In this document: positions 1-7,557 of the stretch, piece by piece
How the letters are laid out: each line of letters begins with the position of its first letter
How positions within the stretch are numbered: position 1 is the first letter of the stretch
Assembly (NCBI GenBank): GCA_963667675.1
Contig: OY763929.1
Coordinates: 496,001 to 560,000, forward strand
Origin: G963667675 sp963667675
GTDB taxonomy: Bacteria > Chloroflexota > Dehalococcoidia > Lucifugimonadales > UBA3495
DNA: 64,000 bases
Direction: 5' to 3'
Position numbers and translations under genes: made by a program
The notes under the pieces: model-generated
Told to the model about the DNA's origin: nothing
What the model saw: only the letters and a program-made list of their open reading frames with translations
Databases searched by the model: none

Positions 1-128
1 GGCTTGCTGGCGGCATCAAGGTCCGCTAGGGCGAGAGCGATCCGGTCTAACTGGTCGGCGCCAATCCTGCTAGGGTCGCCCCGCTCATAGAGACGCCGGA
101 GCCCTCGATGGCGAAACGACCGAATCAT
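1..128 (-). CDS. HigB/RelE-type toxin, N-terminal part (runs off window)
   Basis: The reverse strand opens with ATG at 128 and stays open to the window edge, giving 42 codons. The N-terminus begins MIRSFRHRGLRRLYERGD, the typical opening of HigB 'plasmid maintenance killer' mRNA interferases of the RelE fold, which cleave ribosome-bound mRNA. HigB genes usually precede higA, so the antitoxin is expected beyond the left edge. No Shine-Dalgarno sequence precedes the ATG. Instead a consensus -10 box ends six bases before it, so translation is probably leaderless. The C-terminal half and catalytic residues are not visible, so activity cannot be judged. Confidence 0.75.
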   Translation of the reverse strand, partial: MIRSFRHRGLRRLYERGDPSRIGADQLDRIALALADLDAASK

Positions 129-134
129 TAGGAG

Positions 135-163
135 ATTATACCGTGTATCGGTACAGGTATCAA
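135..163 (-). promoter_or_regulatory. Promoter of the HigB-type toxin gene
   Basis: Read on the minus strand, TTGATA (163-158) and a perfect TATAAT (140-135) are separated by exactly 17 bp. The -10 box ends six bases before the ATG at 128, so transcription should start at or next to the start codon. This is one of the clearest promoters in the window. Confidence 0.75.
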
Positions 164-214
164 CCGCCTCAATCACCTGCCACCGATAGCTGGTCCAAAA
201 GAAATGTTAGTCTT

Positions 215-261
215 GGGCAATATGAAGTTGCCCCATTGCTGTACCAACCGCAATGTTGGTA
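215..261. other. Two small hairpins in intergenic space
   Basis: GGGCAA/TTGCCC (215-220 and 228-233) and TACCAAC/GTTGGTA (242-248 and 255-261, loop of six) form two adjacent inverted repeats just beyond the stop of the membrane-protein gene at 311. There is no T-run, so a simple intrinsic terminator is not supported. They may end or protect that transcript. Nothing else is seen between the toxin promoter and 311. Confidence 0.35.
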
Positions 262-310
262 ACGGGCCATTGAGCGGCTGCCGGAGTCACCGGCGCGTCC
301 TAGATTCTGT

Positions 311-988
311 CTATTGCCACAGGTCGGGGTCGGGTCGTTTCATCAGTCCGAAGCCCAGGTATCCATACCAGATAACCAGCAGCACGTAGAAGCCCCGGGC
401 CAGGGCGATAAAGGCGTCGCGGGCGTCGTTGTTGAGTATGGCTATCATGAAGAAGACCATAACGGCTAAGCTGACAAGGGCTGCCAACAGGGAAATTATC
501 CGATTGAAGTCGTCTCTAGTGGAGAGGCCCAGAGCGAAAATGAAGCCGCCAAACCCAAGAGCAATCCCACCGGCGTAGAGGAGAGCGGAGCCGGTATAGT
601 AGACGGGAACGCTTACCGAGAGGTCACTGGGTTGGGAGTCTGCCAGAATGAAGTCTATGCCGCCCGCTAGAATCCAGCCGGTCAGTCCGACGAAGACCAT
701 GAAGAAGCCCATCTGAACCAACGCCTTGCCGTTGCCCTGCAAGGTTACGTTCCGCATCAGCGCATAGAGGCCCGAGAGGATTAGGCTCAGGCTAAGGATT
801 ATCGCGATGTTGGTCACATTGGTCAGCGCGGCTTTGCCGCTCTTGGCTGTTATGGTGCCAACAGCGTCGGACGTCTCGGCGCTGTCTATCAGTAGCCCAC
901 CCGGCTCTACGAGAAAGAAGACGAAGGCGATTAACGGGCCGAATATGAGGGACAGCCCCGCCAGCCGATTCACGGATATTGTGCCCAT
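311..988 (-). CDS. Multi-pass membrane protein of unknown function
   Basis: A 225-residue protein with about six hydrophobic segments spread over its whole length, ending in a short charged tail (KRPDPDLWQ). I chose ATG 988 over an in-frame ATG nine codons upstream because a strong AAGGAGG lies seven bases before it. No catalytic or transport motif is recognised. A region of about 200 bp separates it from the divergent alcohol dehydrogenase gene, so it has its own promoter. It is possibly a DUF4386-like or channel-like protein, but I cannot assign a family. Confidence 0.7.
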   Translation of the reverse strand: MGTISVNRLAGLSLIFGPLIAFVFFLVEPGGLLIDSAETSDAVGTITAKSGKAALTNVTNIAIILSLSLILSGLYALMRNVTLQGNGKALVQMGFFMVFVGLTGWILAGGIDFILADSQPSDLSVSVPVYYTGSALLYAGGIALGFGGFIFALGLSTRDDFNRIISLLAALVSLAVMVFFMIAILNNDARDAFIALARGFYVLLVIWYGYLGFGLMKRPDPDLWQ

Positions 989-1146
989 GTTTGAACCTCC
1001 TTTGTGGGATGTCATGTGAGGGATCAGTTTGTTTTCAGGGCATGGCCTATCTAGCGGTAAGCGCGTCAGACCCCAGAAGCAACCGGAACCACTGGGACTA
1101 CCCCCAAAGCCCCCTGGCCCGGCAGTGATTATACAGCGACGAACGT

Positions 1147-1175
1147 TTGGCTGCGCAACGGCGTGAAGCTATAAT
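1147..1175 (+). promoter_or_regulatory. Promoter of the alcohol dehydrogenase gene
   Basis: TTGGCT (1147-1152), a 17-bp spacer and a perfect TATAAT (1170-1175). The -10 box overlaps the upstream ATG at 1174, so that ATG cannot be used from this promoter. The predicted transcript starts about 1182, only a few bases before ATG 1186, giving a leaderless or nearly leaderless mRNA. Confidence 0.6.
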
Positions 1176-1185
1176 GCCGCCAGCA

Positions 1186-2220
1186 ATGAAAGCGCTAGTG
1201 CTGAATGATCCCGGCGGGCCGTCTCCCATGTCCGTCGTCAAGGCGCCCGACCCCGTTCCAGGGCCGGGTGAGGCCCTGGTGCAGGTCGCCGCCTGCGGGG
1301 TCTGCCACCACGACCTGCTGGCCGCCAAGGGAATCCTCCGCCGGGGAATCAAGACCGGGGTCGTCCTGGGCCACGAGTTCTCCGGTACTGTCCTTGAAGT
1401 GGGAGCTGGGGTTGCCGCCGTAAACCCCGGCGACCGGGTGGTCGCTATTCTCACCGGCGCTTGCGGCCAGTGTGACCGCTGCCTTAACGGCCTGGAGCAC
1501 CGTTGCCGCAACGGGCATGGCATCGGCCATAGTCATGACGGTGGCTTTGCCGAGTATGCGGTCGTTCCCGAGTTCAGCTTGGTGACCTTGGACGATGACG
1601 TGGACCTGCCCGCCGCGGCTCTCTACGCCTGCCCCATGGGGGTTGCGTTGCAGGGCCTGCAACAAGCCGGGCAGGTGCAACCCGGCGAGACCGTGGTGGT
1701 CACCGGGGCCGGCGGCGGCCTGGGTGTCCATGCGGTGCAACTGGGCGCGGCGTTGGGATCTCGCGTCTTGGCCGTCACGTCGTCTCCCGAGAAGGCTCCG
1801 CGGCTGGCCGCCCTGGGCGCGGACGAGGTGGTCGAGACTGGAGAGTTGGACTTCAGCGAGATAGTCCTGGCCCTGACGGAGGATGAAGGAGCGCAGGTGG
1901 TATTGGACACCGTGGGGTCGGCCCTCTTCCCCTCCAACTGGCGCAGCCTGGCCCAATACGGCCGCTGGGTGATGCTGGGAGAGGTGGCTGGCGGCAGGGT
2001 GGAACTGCCTCCCGCGGAGATAATCTTCCGCGACGCTCGAATCGTGGGATCCGCAGGAGTCTCCAAGGTCGCGGTCCGGCAAGTTGCGGAGATGATGTCC
2101 CAAGGGCTTGTGAAGCCCGTTGTCGCCGGCGCCCTGCCCTTGGAACAGGCAGAAGCGGCTTTCGAGACTATCGCCGGCCGGGGCGTCTTGGGCCGGATGC
2201 TGCTCGACCCCCGGTTGTAG
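1186..2220 (+). CDS. Zinc-dependent alcohol dehydrogenase, MDR family
   Basis: A 344-residue medium-chain dehydrogenase/reductase, expected to oxidise an alcohol or reduce an aldehyde with NAD(P). The catalytic-zinc region has CGVCHHD and GHEFSGTV. The structural zinc lobe has four Cys in the spacing CGQCDRC...C. The Rossmann motif is GAGGGLG near the middle, followed by GADEVVE. Start ATG 1186 (MKALVL, a typical family start) is preferred because the promoter -10 box covers the ATG at 1174. The gene stands alone; it is convergent with secF, 12 bases apart. The substrate cannot be predicted. Confidence 0.88.
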   Translation: MKALVLNDPGGPSPMSVVKAPDPVPGPGEALVQVAACGVCHHDLLAAKGILRRGIKTGVVLGHEFSGTVLEVGAGVAAVNPGDRVVAILTGACGQCDRCLNGLEHRCRNGHGIGHSHDGGFAEYAVVPEFSLVTLDDDVDLPAAALYACPMGVALQGLQQAGQVQPGETVVVTGAGGGLGVHAVQLGAALGSRVLAVTSSPEKAPRLAALGADEVVETGELDFSEIVLALTEDEGAQVVLDTVGSALFPSNWRSLAQYGRWVMLGEVAGGRVELPPAEIIFRDARIVGSAGVSKVAVRQVAEMMSQGLVKPVVAGALPLEQAEAAFETIAGRGVLGRMLLDPRL

Positions 2221-2232
2221 TTTTACCTCGTC

Positions 2233-3207
2233 CTAGCGTCCAATCAGGTTCAGCAGGCTCCCCGCAGCCGCGGCGGACGCCCGGCGTCCCCGGCGCAGGA
2301 ACCTACCTATGTCGCCCCGGTCCCACATCACCAGGAACTGGCTGGCGATGAATATGGAACTGTAGGTCCCCACCACCGCGCCTATGGCAACCACCAGCAG
2401 CAGGCCCCGGATGCTGGGGCCGCCGATGAGCAGCATCGCCAGCAATACGAACAGGGTGGTGAAGCTGGTGTTCAAAGACCTGCCAATGGTGTCCATGATG
2501 CTGAGATTGACCACGGCCCCCAGGTCCCGGTCGGGGGAACGGGACACGTTTTCCCGGATGCGGTCAAACACCACTATGGTGTCGTTGACGCTGTACCCGG
2601 CCACTATCAGGATGCCCACGATGAACATGGAGTTGACCTCCATGCCGATGACCTTGCCCAGGATGGCGAATACCCCCAAGACTATAATCACGTCATGCAC
2701 TAGGGCCAGTATGGCGCTGACTCCGTACCGGTAGGCTTTGGGCACCCGCCGGAAGGCGTACCAGACGTAAAGCAGTATGAACACCGAGGCCGCGGCCACC
2801 GAATAGAACGCGGTGCGCACCGTCTCCGCGGCCACGATGGGCGATACCGAGGCGAACTCCACCTTGCTCCGGTCCAGGCCCAGGGACTCTTCCAAGTCCC
2901 TCTCTATGGCCTCCCGTTCTCCGTCCTCCAGCAGGGTGGTCCTTATCTGGAAGTCCCCCCCGCCTACCCCCTGAATCAGTGCCTCGGGGTGGCCCAACTG
3001 GTCCATTCGCACCTTGATTTGTTCTTCACTCACGTCTCTGTCGAAGCCGCCTATCAGTATCGAGCCGCTGGAAAAGTCGATGCCGGCCTTCAATCCCGAA
3101 TCGCCGGACAGCCACCCAGGCGGCGCAATCAGGAAGACCAATCCCGGCAGGATAATCAGGGCGGAAAAGAGGAAATACCATGCCCGTTTTCCTACTACGT
3201 CTATCAT
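2233..3207 (-). CDS. secF: Protein translocase subunit SecF
   Basis: A 324-residue SecF. Together with SecD it uses the proton-motive force to help complete protein export through SecYEG. It has an N-terminal membrane segment, a periplasmic P1-like domain with the family motif SGSILIGG, and five C-terminal membrane helices including the conserved region GYSVNDTIVVFDRIREN. Its ATG lies two bases after the secD stop, so the two are translationally coupled. It is the last gene of the minus-strand housekeeping run. Confidence 0.96.
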   Translation of the reverse strand: MIDVVGKRAWYFLFSALIILPGLVFLIAPPGWLSGDSGLKAGIDFSSGSILIGGFDRDVSEEQIKVRMDQLGHPEALIQGVGGGDFQIRTTLLEDGEREAIERDLEESLGLDRSKVEFASVSPIVAAETVRTAFYSVAAASVFILLYVWYAFRRVPKAYRYGVSAILALVHDVIIVLGVFAILGKVIGMEVNSMFIVGILIVAGYSVNDTIVVFDRIRENVSRSPDRDLGAVVNLSIMDTIGRSLNTSFTTLFVLLAMLLIGGPSIRGLLLVVAIGAVVGTYSSIFIASQFLVMWDRGDIGRFLRRGRRASAAAAGSLLNLIGR

Positions 3208-3209
3208 GG

Positions 3210-5399
3210 TTAACCCCCTCTGCCCGGCGTCGGAGCAGCCCGTGAGACGCCTTCCGGGGTGAATAAGCTGACCTTATTGCGAAAGCCGGCCCAAGCCATC
3301 AATTGGAGCAGATTGCGGCTGAGCACCACCGCGGTGAACATGCTGAGCAGCACTCCTATGCCCAGGCTTATGGCGAAGCCCGTGACCAGCCCGCCGCCCA
3401 GCCGGTCGCCGAACCACAGCAGCACCCCGCAGGTGATGAGCGTGGAAACATTCCCGTCACGAATCGCCGGCCAGGCCCGGTTGAACCCGACCTCCATCGA
3501 AGAAGCCAAGGTCCTGCCTACGCGCATCTCCTCTTTCATGCGTTCGAATATCAACACATTGGCGTCGACGGCCATTCCGATGGACAGGATGAAGCCCCCG
3601 ATGTGGGAAAGGGTCAACGTGATGGGAACCAGCTTGAATATCGACAGTTCCACCACCGCGTAGAATATCAGGGCGACTGCAGCCGCCACGCCCGCCATGC
3701 GGTAGTAGGTCACCATGAACCCTATCACCAGCCCCAGGCCGATAATCCCGGCGATGAGGCTGTTGCGCAGCGATTCGGCGCCCAAAAGGGCGCTTACGTC
3801 GTTTTCTTGTATCAGCTTCAGCGGCACCGGCAGGCGTCCGGCATCCAGTTGTATGGCAAAGTTGCGGGCTTGCTCCCGGCTGAAACCGCCAGTGATTACG
3901 GTCACACCGTCTCGTATGTGCGCCCGTGCTACCGGGGCCAAAATCTCCCGGTCGTCTAGGAACACTGCTATGCGCTTCGTGTCCTGTTGAGTCCATATCT
4001 CTCCGGTCAGGTCGCTGAAAATTTCGGTGCCCCGGCCGTTGAAGTGGACGACCACCTCCCATTCGATTCCCACCTGGCTCGCCCGGGCATACGCATCGGA
4101 AAGGTCATCCCCCGTCAATCCGATGTCGCGGTCGGTGAACTGGGTGCAGGTTACCGGGTCTACGCAGGTCCGTTCTTTGAACTCCAGTTGGGCCGTCTCC
4201 CCTATCAAGGCCTTGGCGTCGTCGATGGCGCTGCTGACTTGGAACCCATTCTCCGCCAGCCCCCCAAAGTTCTCCGCCAAAGCCGCTTGGGCCGCCTCGC
4301 GCTTTGCGGCATTGACCGTAGCCGACTCGACCCTGTAAGTGCGGCTGTCCAACTGCTCTATTTCCACGTCCTCGTAGCCGGCATCGGCCAACACCGACTG
4401 CACAGTCGGGCCGCCGTCTATGGTTGTGATTGGCTCCGCGAATACTATCGAGGTGATCGAACCGCTGGCCCCCGGAAGCTGGACTATTATCCGGTCGTCG
4501 CCAAAGCGTTGAATCACCGGCTCGTCGGTACCGAACAGGTTGACCCGCCGGTTGATTATGTCCAGGGCTCCGTTCATTTGGTCCGAGGTAGGGACATCGA
4601 TGGTGTCTGCTTCAAACGAGGTGATGGCGCCCAGGTGCGCTTCCACCGTTTCCTGGAATCCCGTCCGCCTCGGGTCGCCCGCGTCCAAGACTTCCGGCGT
4701 TTCCAGGCGGAACCCGGTGAACCCGATGGACTGGTCGACAGTAGCTTCCAACTGTAGGTCTTCCTCGCCGAACCGCAGGCCCGCCAAAGCGTTCTCCACG
4801 TCCTCGACGGTCACCTCGACTGAAGGATCATCTTGGAAGATTACGTGGAACTGCGTGGTGGAGTCGACGTTGACCGCCCGCAACGACGTGATCTCCACCG
4901 GCCAGTCCTTGAGGGTGCTCAGCGCCCCTCCCAAGGATGACCGAAAGTCCGTCACTCTCGGGTCGTCCTCTTCCAGCGAAGCGGCGCTTACTCGCACAAT
5001 TGACGCCAAATCACCGCCCCGAGGCAGCAAAGTGAACTCTCCCAGCGGCGCTTCATCATCACCGAAACCGAGCCCGGTGAGCGTCTCCGTGAGCAATTCC
5101 GCGTCGATGGGCTCCTGGAAGCTAATGTCCATGCGGGTGCCCGTATCGGCTTGGTAAATCAACTGCCCGCCGCCCCGGAGGTCCAGGCCCAGCTTCAGCC
5201 CCAGCGGGCCCGTGCCTTCTCGCTGCAGGCCCACGCCGGGAAGGTCGATGTTTATGTGCTTGAAGGCCAGGGCGGCGAAAGCCAGTCCGAACATCAGCAC
5301 GACCAAGACAGACAGACGGATGCTTCGGTCTCGCGTGGAAGGCGGAAAAAACGCCCAGAACAGGAACCGAATGGGTGCGGACAACAGCTTGAGGAGCAT
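3210..5399 (-). CDS. secD: Protein translocase subunit SecD
   Basis: A 729-residue SecD, partner of SecF in late-stage protein translocation. Family hallmarks are the N-terminal helix followed by LGLDLRGGGQL, the P1 head region, and the C-terminal membrane domain with GMAVDANVLIFERMKEE. The protein is longer than the E. coli form because the periplasmic region (roughly residues 60-330) is expanded with several repeats of a P1-like fold. The ATG is three bases after the cca stop. No substitution in the conserved transmembrane motifs was seen. Confidence 0.96.
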   Translation of the reverse strand: MLLKLLSAPIRFLFWAFFPPSTRDRSIRLSVLVVLMFGLAFAALAFKHINIDLPGVGLQREGTGPLGLKLGLDLRGGGQLIYQADTGTRMDISFQEPIDAELLTETLTGLGFGDDEAPLGEFTLLPRGGDLASIVRVSAASLEEDDPRVTDFRSSLGGALSTLKDWPVEITSLRAVNVDSTTQFHVIFQDDPSVEVTVEDVENALAGLRFGEEDLQLEATVDQSIGFTGFRLETPEVLDAGDPRRTGFQETVEAHLGAITSFEADTIDVPTSDQMNGALDIINRRVNLFGTDEPVIQRFGDDRIIVQLPGASGSITSIVFAEPITTIDGGPTVQSVLADAGYEDVEIEQLDSRTYRVESATVNAAKREAAQAALAENFGGLAENGFQVSSAIDDAKALIGETAQLEFKERTCVDPVTCTQFTDRDIGLTGDDLSDAYARASQVGIEWEVVVHFNGRGTEIFSDLTGEIWTQQDTKRIAVFLDDREILAPVARAHIRDGVTVITGGFSREQARNFAIQLDAGRLPVPLKLIQENDVSALLGAESLRNSLIAGIIGLGLVIGFMVTYYRMAGVAAAVALIFYAVVELSIFKLVPITLTLSHIGGFILSIGMAVDANVLIFERMKEEMRVGRTLASSMEVGFNRAWPAIRDGNVSTLITCGVLLWFGDRLGGGLVTGFAISLGIGVLLSMFTAVVLSRNLLQLMAWAGFRNKVSLFTPEGVSRAAPTPGRGG

Positions 5400-5402
5400 A
5401 CG

Positions 5403-6887
5403 CTATTCGCCGGCCTGTCCTTCAGTCAGCGTTCCGGCCGCCAGGGTCAGGGCCTCTTCACGGGTGGCGATTTCCCCAGCCGCCCGCGCTTCTTCCACCC
5501 GGTCCAGTATCGTTCCGATCATCGGCCCGGGGCCAAGGTTGAAATGCTGCATCAGTTCGTTCCCGTTGACTAATGGTTTGATGCGGCCGGACACCGTCGG
5601 CTGCATACCCGTCTGCAAAATGTGCGTGACCATTCTAGCATGGCCGGCCCAGTCTTCCGGGTCAATTTCCGGGCCCTTCGCGGCGATATAGTCGGCCTGG
5701 CACAGGTAGAGCGTGTCTATGGCCGTGTCCTCCAGGTCTCTAAAATACCTGTAAATCGCTCGATTTGTCGGAAATTCCACCCCTTGCATCATGTGGGCCG
5801 GGCGCAGGTGATGTTCCACCATCTTTGCCGCCATCTCGACGCCTTTGGAGCCGACTCTCAACTGTGACAGCCTCCGGGACGTCATCTCCGCCCCGACCTC
5901 GGAATGGTCTGGAAAGCGGGTGCGTCCGGTCTCGTCCACCTGTTTCGTCCTGGGCTTGGCGATGTCGTGAAACAGCGCGGCCAGCTTGAGCAGCGTGCGC
6001 CTGGAAATGCCGCCGCTTACCTCCTGGCTGAAATGCTCCGCCGTTTCCGCAGTCCAATACACCAACGTGTAAATGGGCGAGTGCTGGTGCCCCTGGGTGA
6101 TTCTCTCAGCGCTTTCCACCGAATGCATCAGGTGCCCCCAAACGTCCCAATAGTGCATCCGGGGCTGCTCCACACCCTTGGCTTCCGCCAGTTCCGGGAT
6201 AATCCGGCACAGCAGGTCCAGCCGGTCCAAGGCCTCAAGGCTGCGCTTGGCGTTATCCAGGGCAAGTATGGCCAGGAATTCGTCCCGCACCCGTTCCGGC
6301 GCGACCTGGCAGATGCAGGACGCGTCGGCCTTCGCCTGTTGCGCCGTCTGCGGGTCAATGCGGAACCCTAAGGATGAAGCCAGCCGCACCGAACGCACCA
6401 GCCGGGCCGGGTCGTCACGGAAGACGCCGAGGCTGACGGCCCGGACCACTTTTTCCAGCAGGTCCCGCCGTCCGTTGAAGGGGTCGATGACCTGCTCGGC
6501 CTGCGCCGCGGATTCCCAGGCAGACAGCGGGAGAGCCATGGCGTCGATGGTGAAGTCACGCCGGGCCAGGCCCTCTTCGATGCCCCCCGGCAGCGCCGCC
6601 AGGTCCACCGTCCACCGCCCGGCCTTGGAGTCTTTCACGACCACCCTGGCGATGCCCCGTTCCGGGCTGAGGGGCACGAAAGACCCGCCCAGCGCCCCGG
6701 CTAGTTCCCGCCCCGCAGACTGGGAATCGGCAGCCAAGGCTATGTCCACGTCCCGTCCCTGAGGGCGCGCCAGCAGGGAGTCCCGCAGGGAGCCGCCCAC
6801 CAGGTAGGCGGGGATACCCAAGCCCGCAAAGTACGCTTTCAGCCTTGTAATCAAAGTGGTGCCGAAAGCCGCGTCACTGGTCCCCAT
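5403..6887 (-). CDS. CCA-adding tRNA nucleotidyltransferase / poly(A) polymerase family protein with HD domain
   Basis: A 494-residue class II nucleotidyltransferase that probably adds or repairs the tRNA 3' CCA end. The active-site signature GGSLRD is at residues 31-36 and the metal-binding pair D46/D48 follows in RDVDIA. The neck and RNA-binding domain come next. In the middle is an HD phosphohydrolase-type domain (LFHDIAKP). The tRNAs in this window already encode CCA, which favours a repair role. It overlaps the end of def by 14 bases and is followed by secD after three bases. Poly(A) polymerase activity is a possible alternative. Confidence 0.88.
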   Translation of the reverse strand: MGTSDAAFGTTLITRLKAYFAGLGIPAYLVGGSLRDSLLARPQGRDVDIALAADSQSAGRELAGALGGSFVPLSPERGIARVVVKDSKAGRWTVDLAALPGGIEEGLARRDFTIDAMALPLSAWESAAQAEQVIDPFNGRRDLLEKVVRAVSLGVFRDDPARLVRSVRLASSLGFRIDPQTAQQAKADASCICQVAPERVRDEFLAILALDNAKRSLEALDRLDLLCRIIPELAEAKGVEQPRMHYWDVWGHLMHSVESAERITQGHQHSPIYTLVYWTAETAEHFSQEVSGGISRRTLLKLAALFHDIAKPRTKQVDETGRTRFPDHSEVGAEMTSRRLSQLRVGSKGVEMAAKMVEHHLRPAHMMQGVEFPTNRAIYRYFRDLEDTAIDTLYLCQADYIAAKGPEIDPEDWAGHARMVTHILQTGMQPTVSGRIKPLVNGNELMQHFNLGPGPMIGTILDRVEEARAAGEIATREEALTLAAGTLTEGQAGE

Positions 6888-7437
6888 CGCCTGTCCCGGA
6901 CGAGACTGGGGTGCGGCTCGCCTCTTCTTCTGCTTCCTCCTCTTCGTCCTCCTCGCCTTCTTCAGCGGGGGTCACTTTCCACAGGCTGTCCGGCGAGGCC
7001 AGCCGGTCTATGAACAATACTCCGTTCAGGTGGTCTATCTCGTGCTCCAGGGCCTGGGCGAACAGTTCCTCCGCCTTGATTCGCTTCACTTTGCCGTCCA
7101 GCCCCGCTGCCCTGACCCGCACCTTTACCGAGCGTTTGACCATGCCGCGGTAGCCCGGAATGCTCAGGCAGCCTTCCACCACCTCCCTCTCACCTTCTTG
7201 CTCTATGATTTCGGGGTTGACCAATACAATGGCTTCCTCCCAATCGGGAAGCTGTATCACCGCAACCTTCTGCAGAGACCCCACCTGGTTGGCGGCCAGG
7301 CCCACCCCGAAGTGGGCGTGCATGGTCTCGACCATGTCGTCGGTGAATTTTTTCAGGTTCGTCCTGTCTCTTCCGATCTTCTTGGCCTGCTGGCGCAAGA
7401 TGGGGTCGGGCAGAGTACGCATTTGCAACACCGTCAC
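6874..7437 (-). CDS. def: Peptide deformylase
   Basis: A 187-residue metalloenzyme that removes the formyl group from new proteins. All three motifs are present: GVGLAANQ (44-51), EGCLS with metal ligand C90, and HEIDH (132-136) with the catalytic Glu. The start is GTG 7437, supported by GGGAGGTGG six bases upstream. The C-terminus carries an unusual run of about a dozen Glu/Asp residues followed by a short polar tail, beyond the normal end of the fold. The stop overlaps the cca start by 14 bases, so the two are coupled. Confidence 0.95.
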   Translation of the reverse strand: MTVLQMRTLPDPILRQQAKKIGRDRTNLKKFTDDMVETMHAHFGVGLAANQVGSLQKVAVIQLPDWEEAIVLVNPEIIEQEGEREVVEGCLSIPGYRGMVKRSVKVRVRAAGLDGKVKRIKAEELFAQALEHEIDHLNGVLFIDRLASPDSLWKVTPAEEGEEDEEEEAEEEASRTPVSSGTGDGDQ

Positions 7438-7557
7438 TGTGGGCCACCTCCCGCCGGCCGCAACGCAGTCCCGAAGGCCGCATTTGCCGGCGCCGATTAT
7501 GCTGGTCGCATCAAGGCGAAAATTATATCCAAGCCAATTTCAGGGTGTAAAGCCGGG

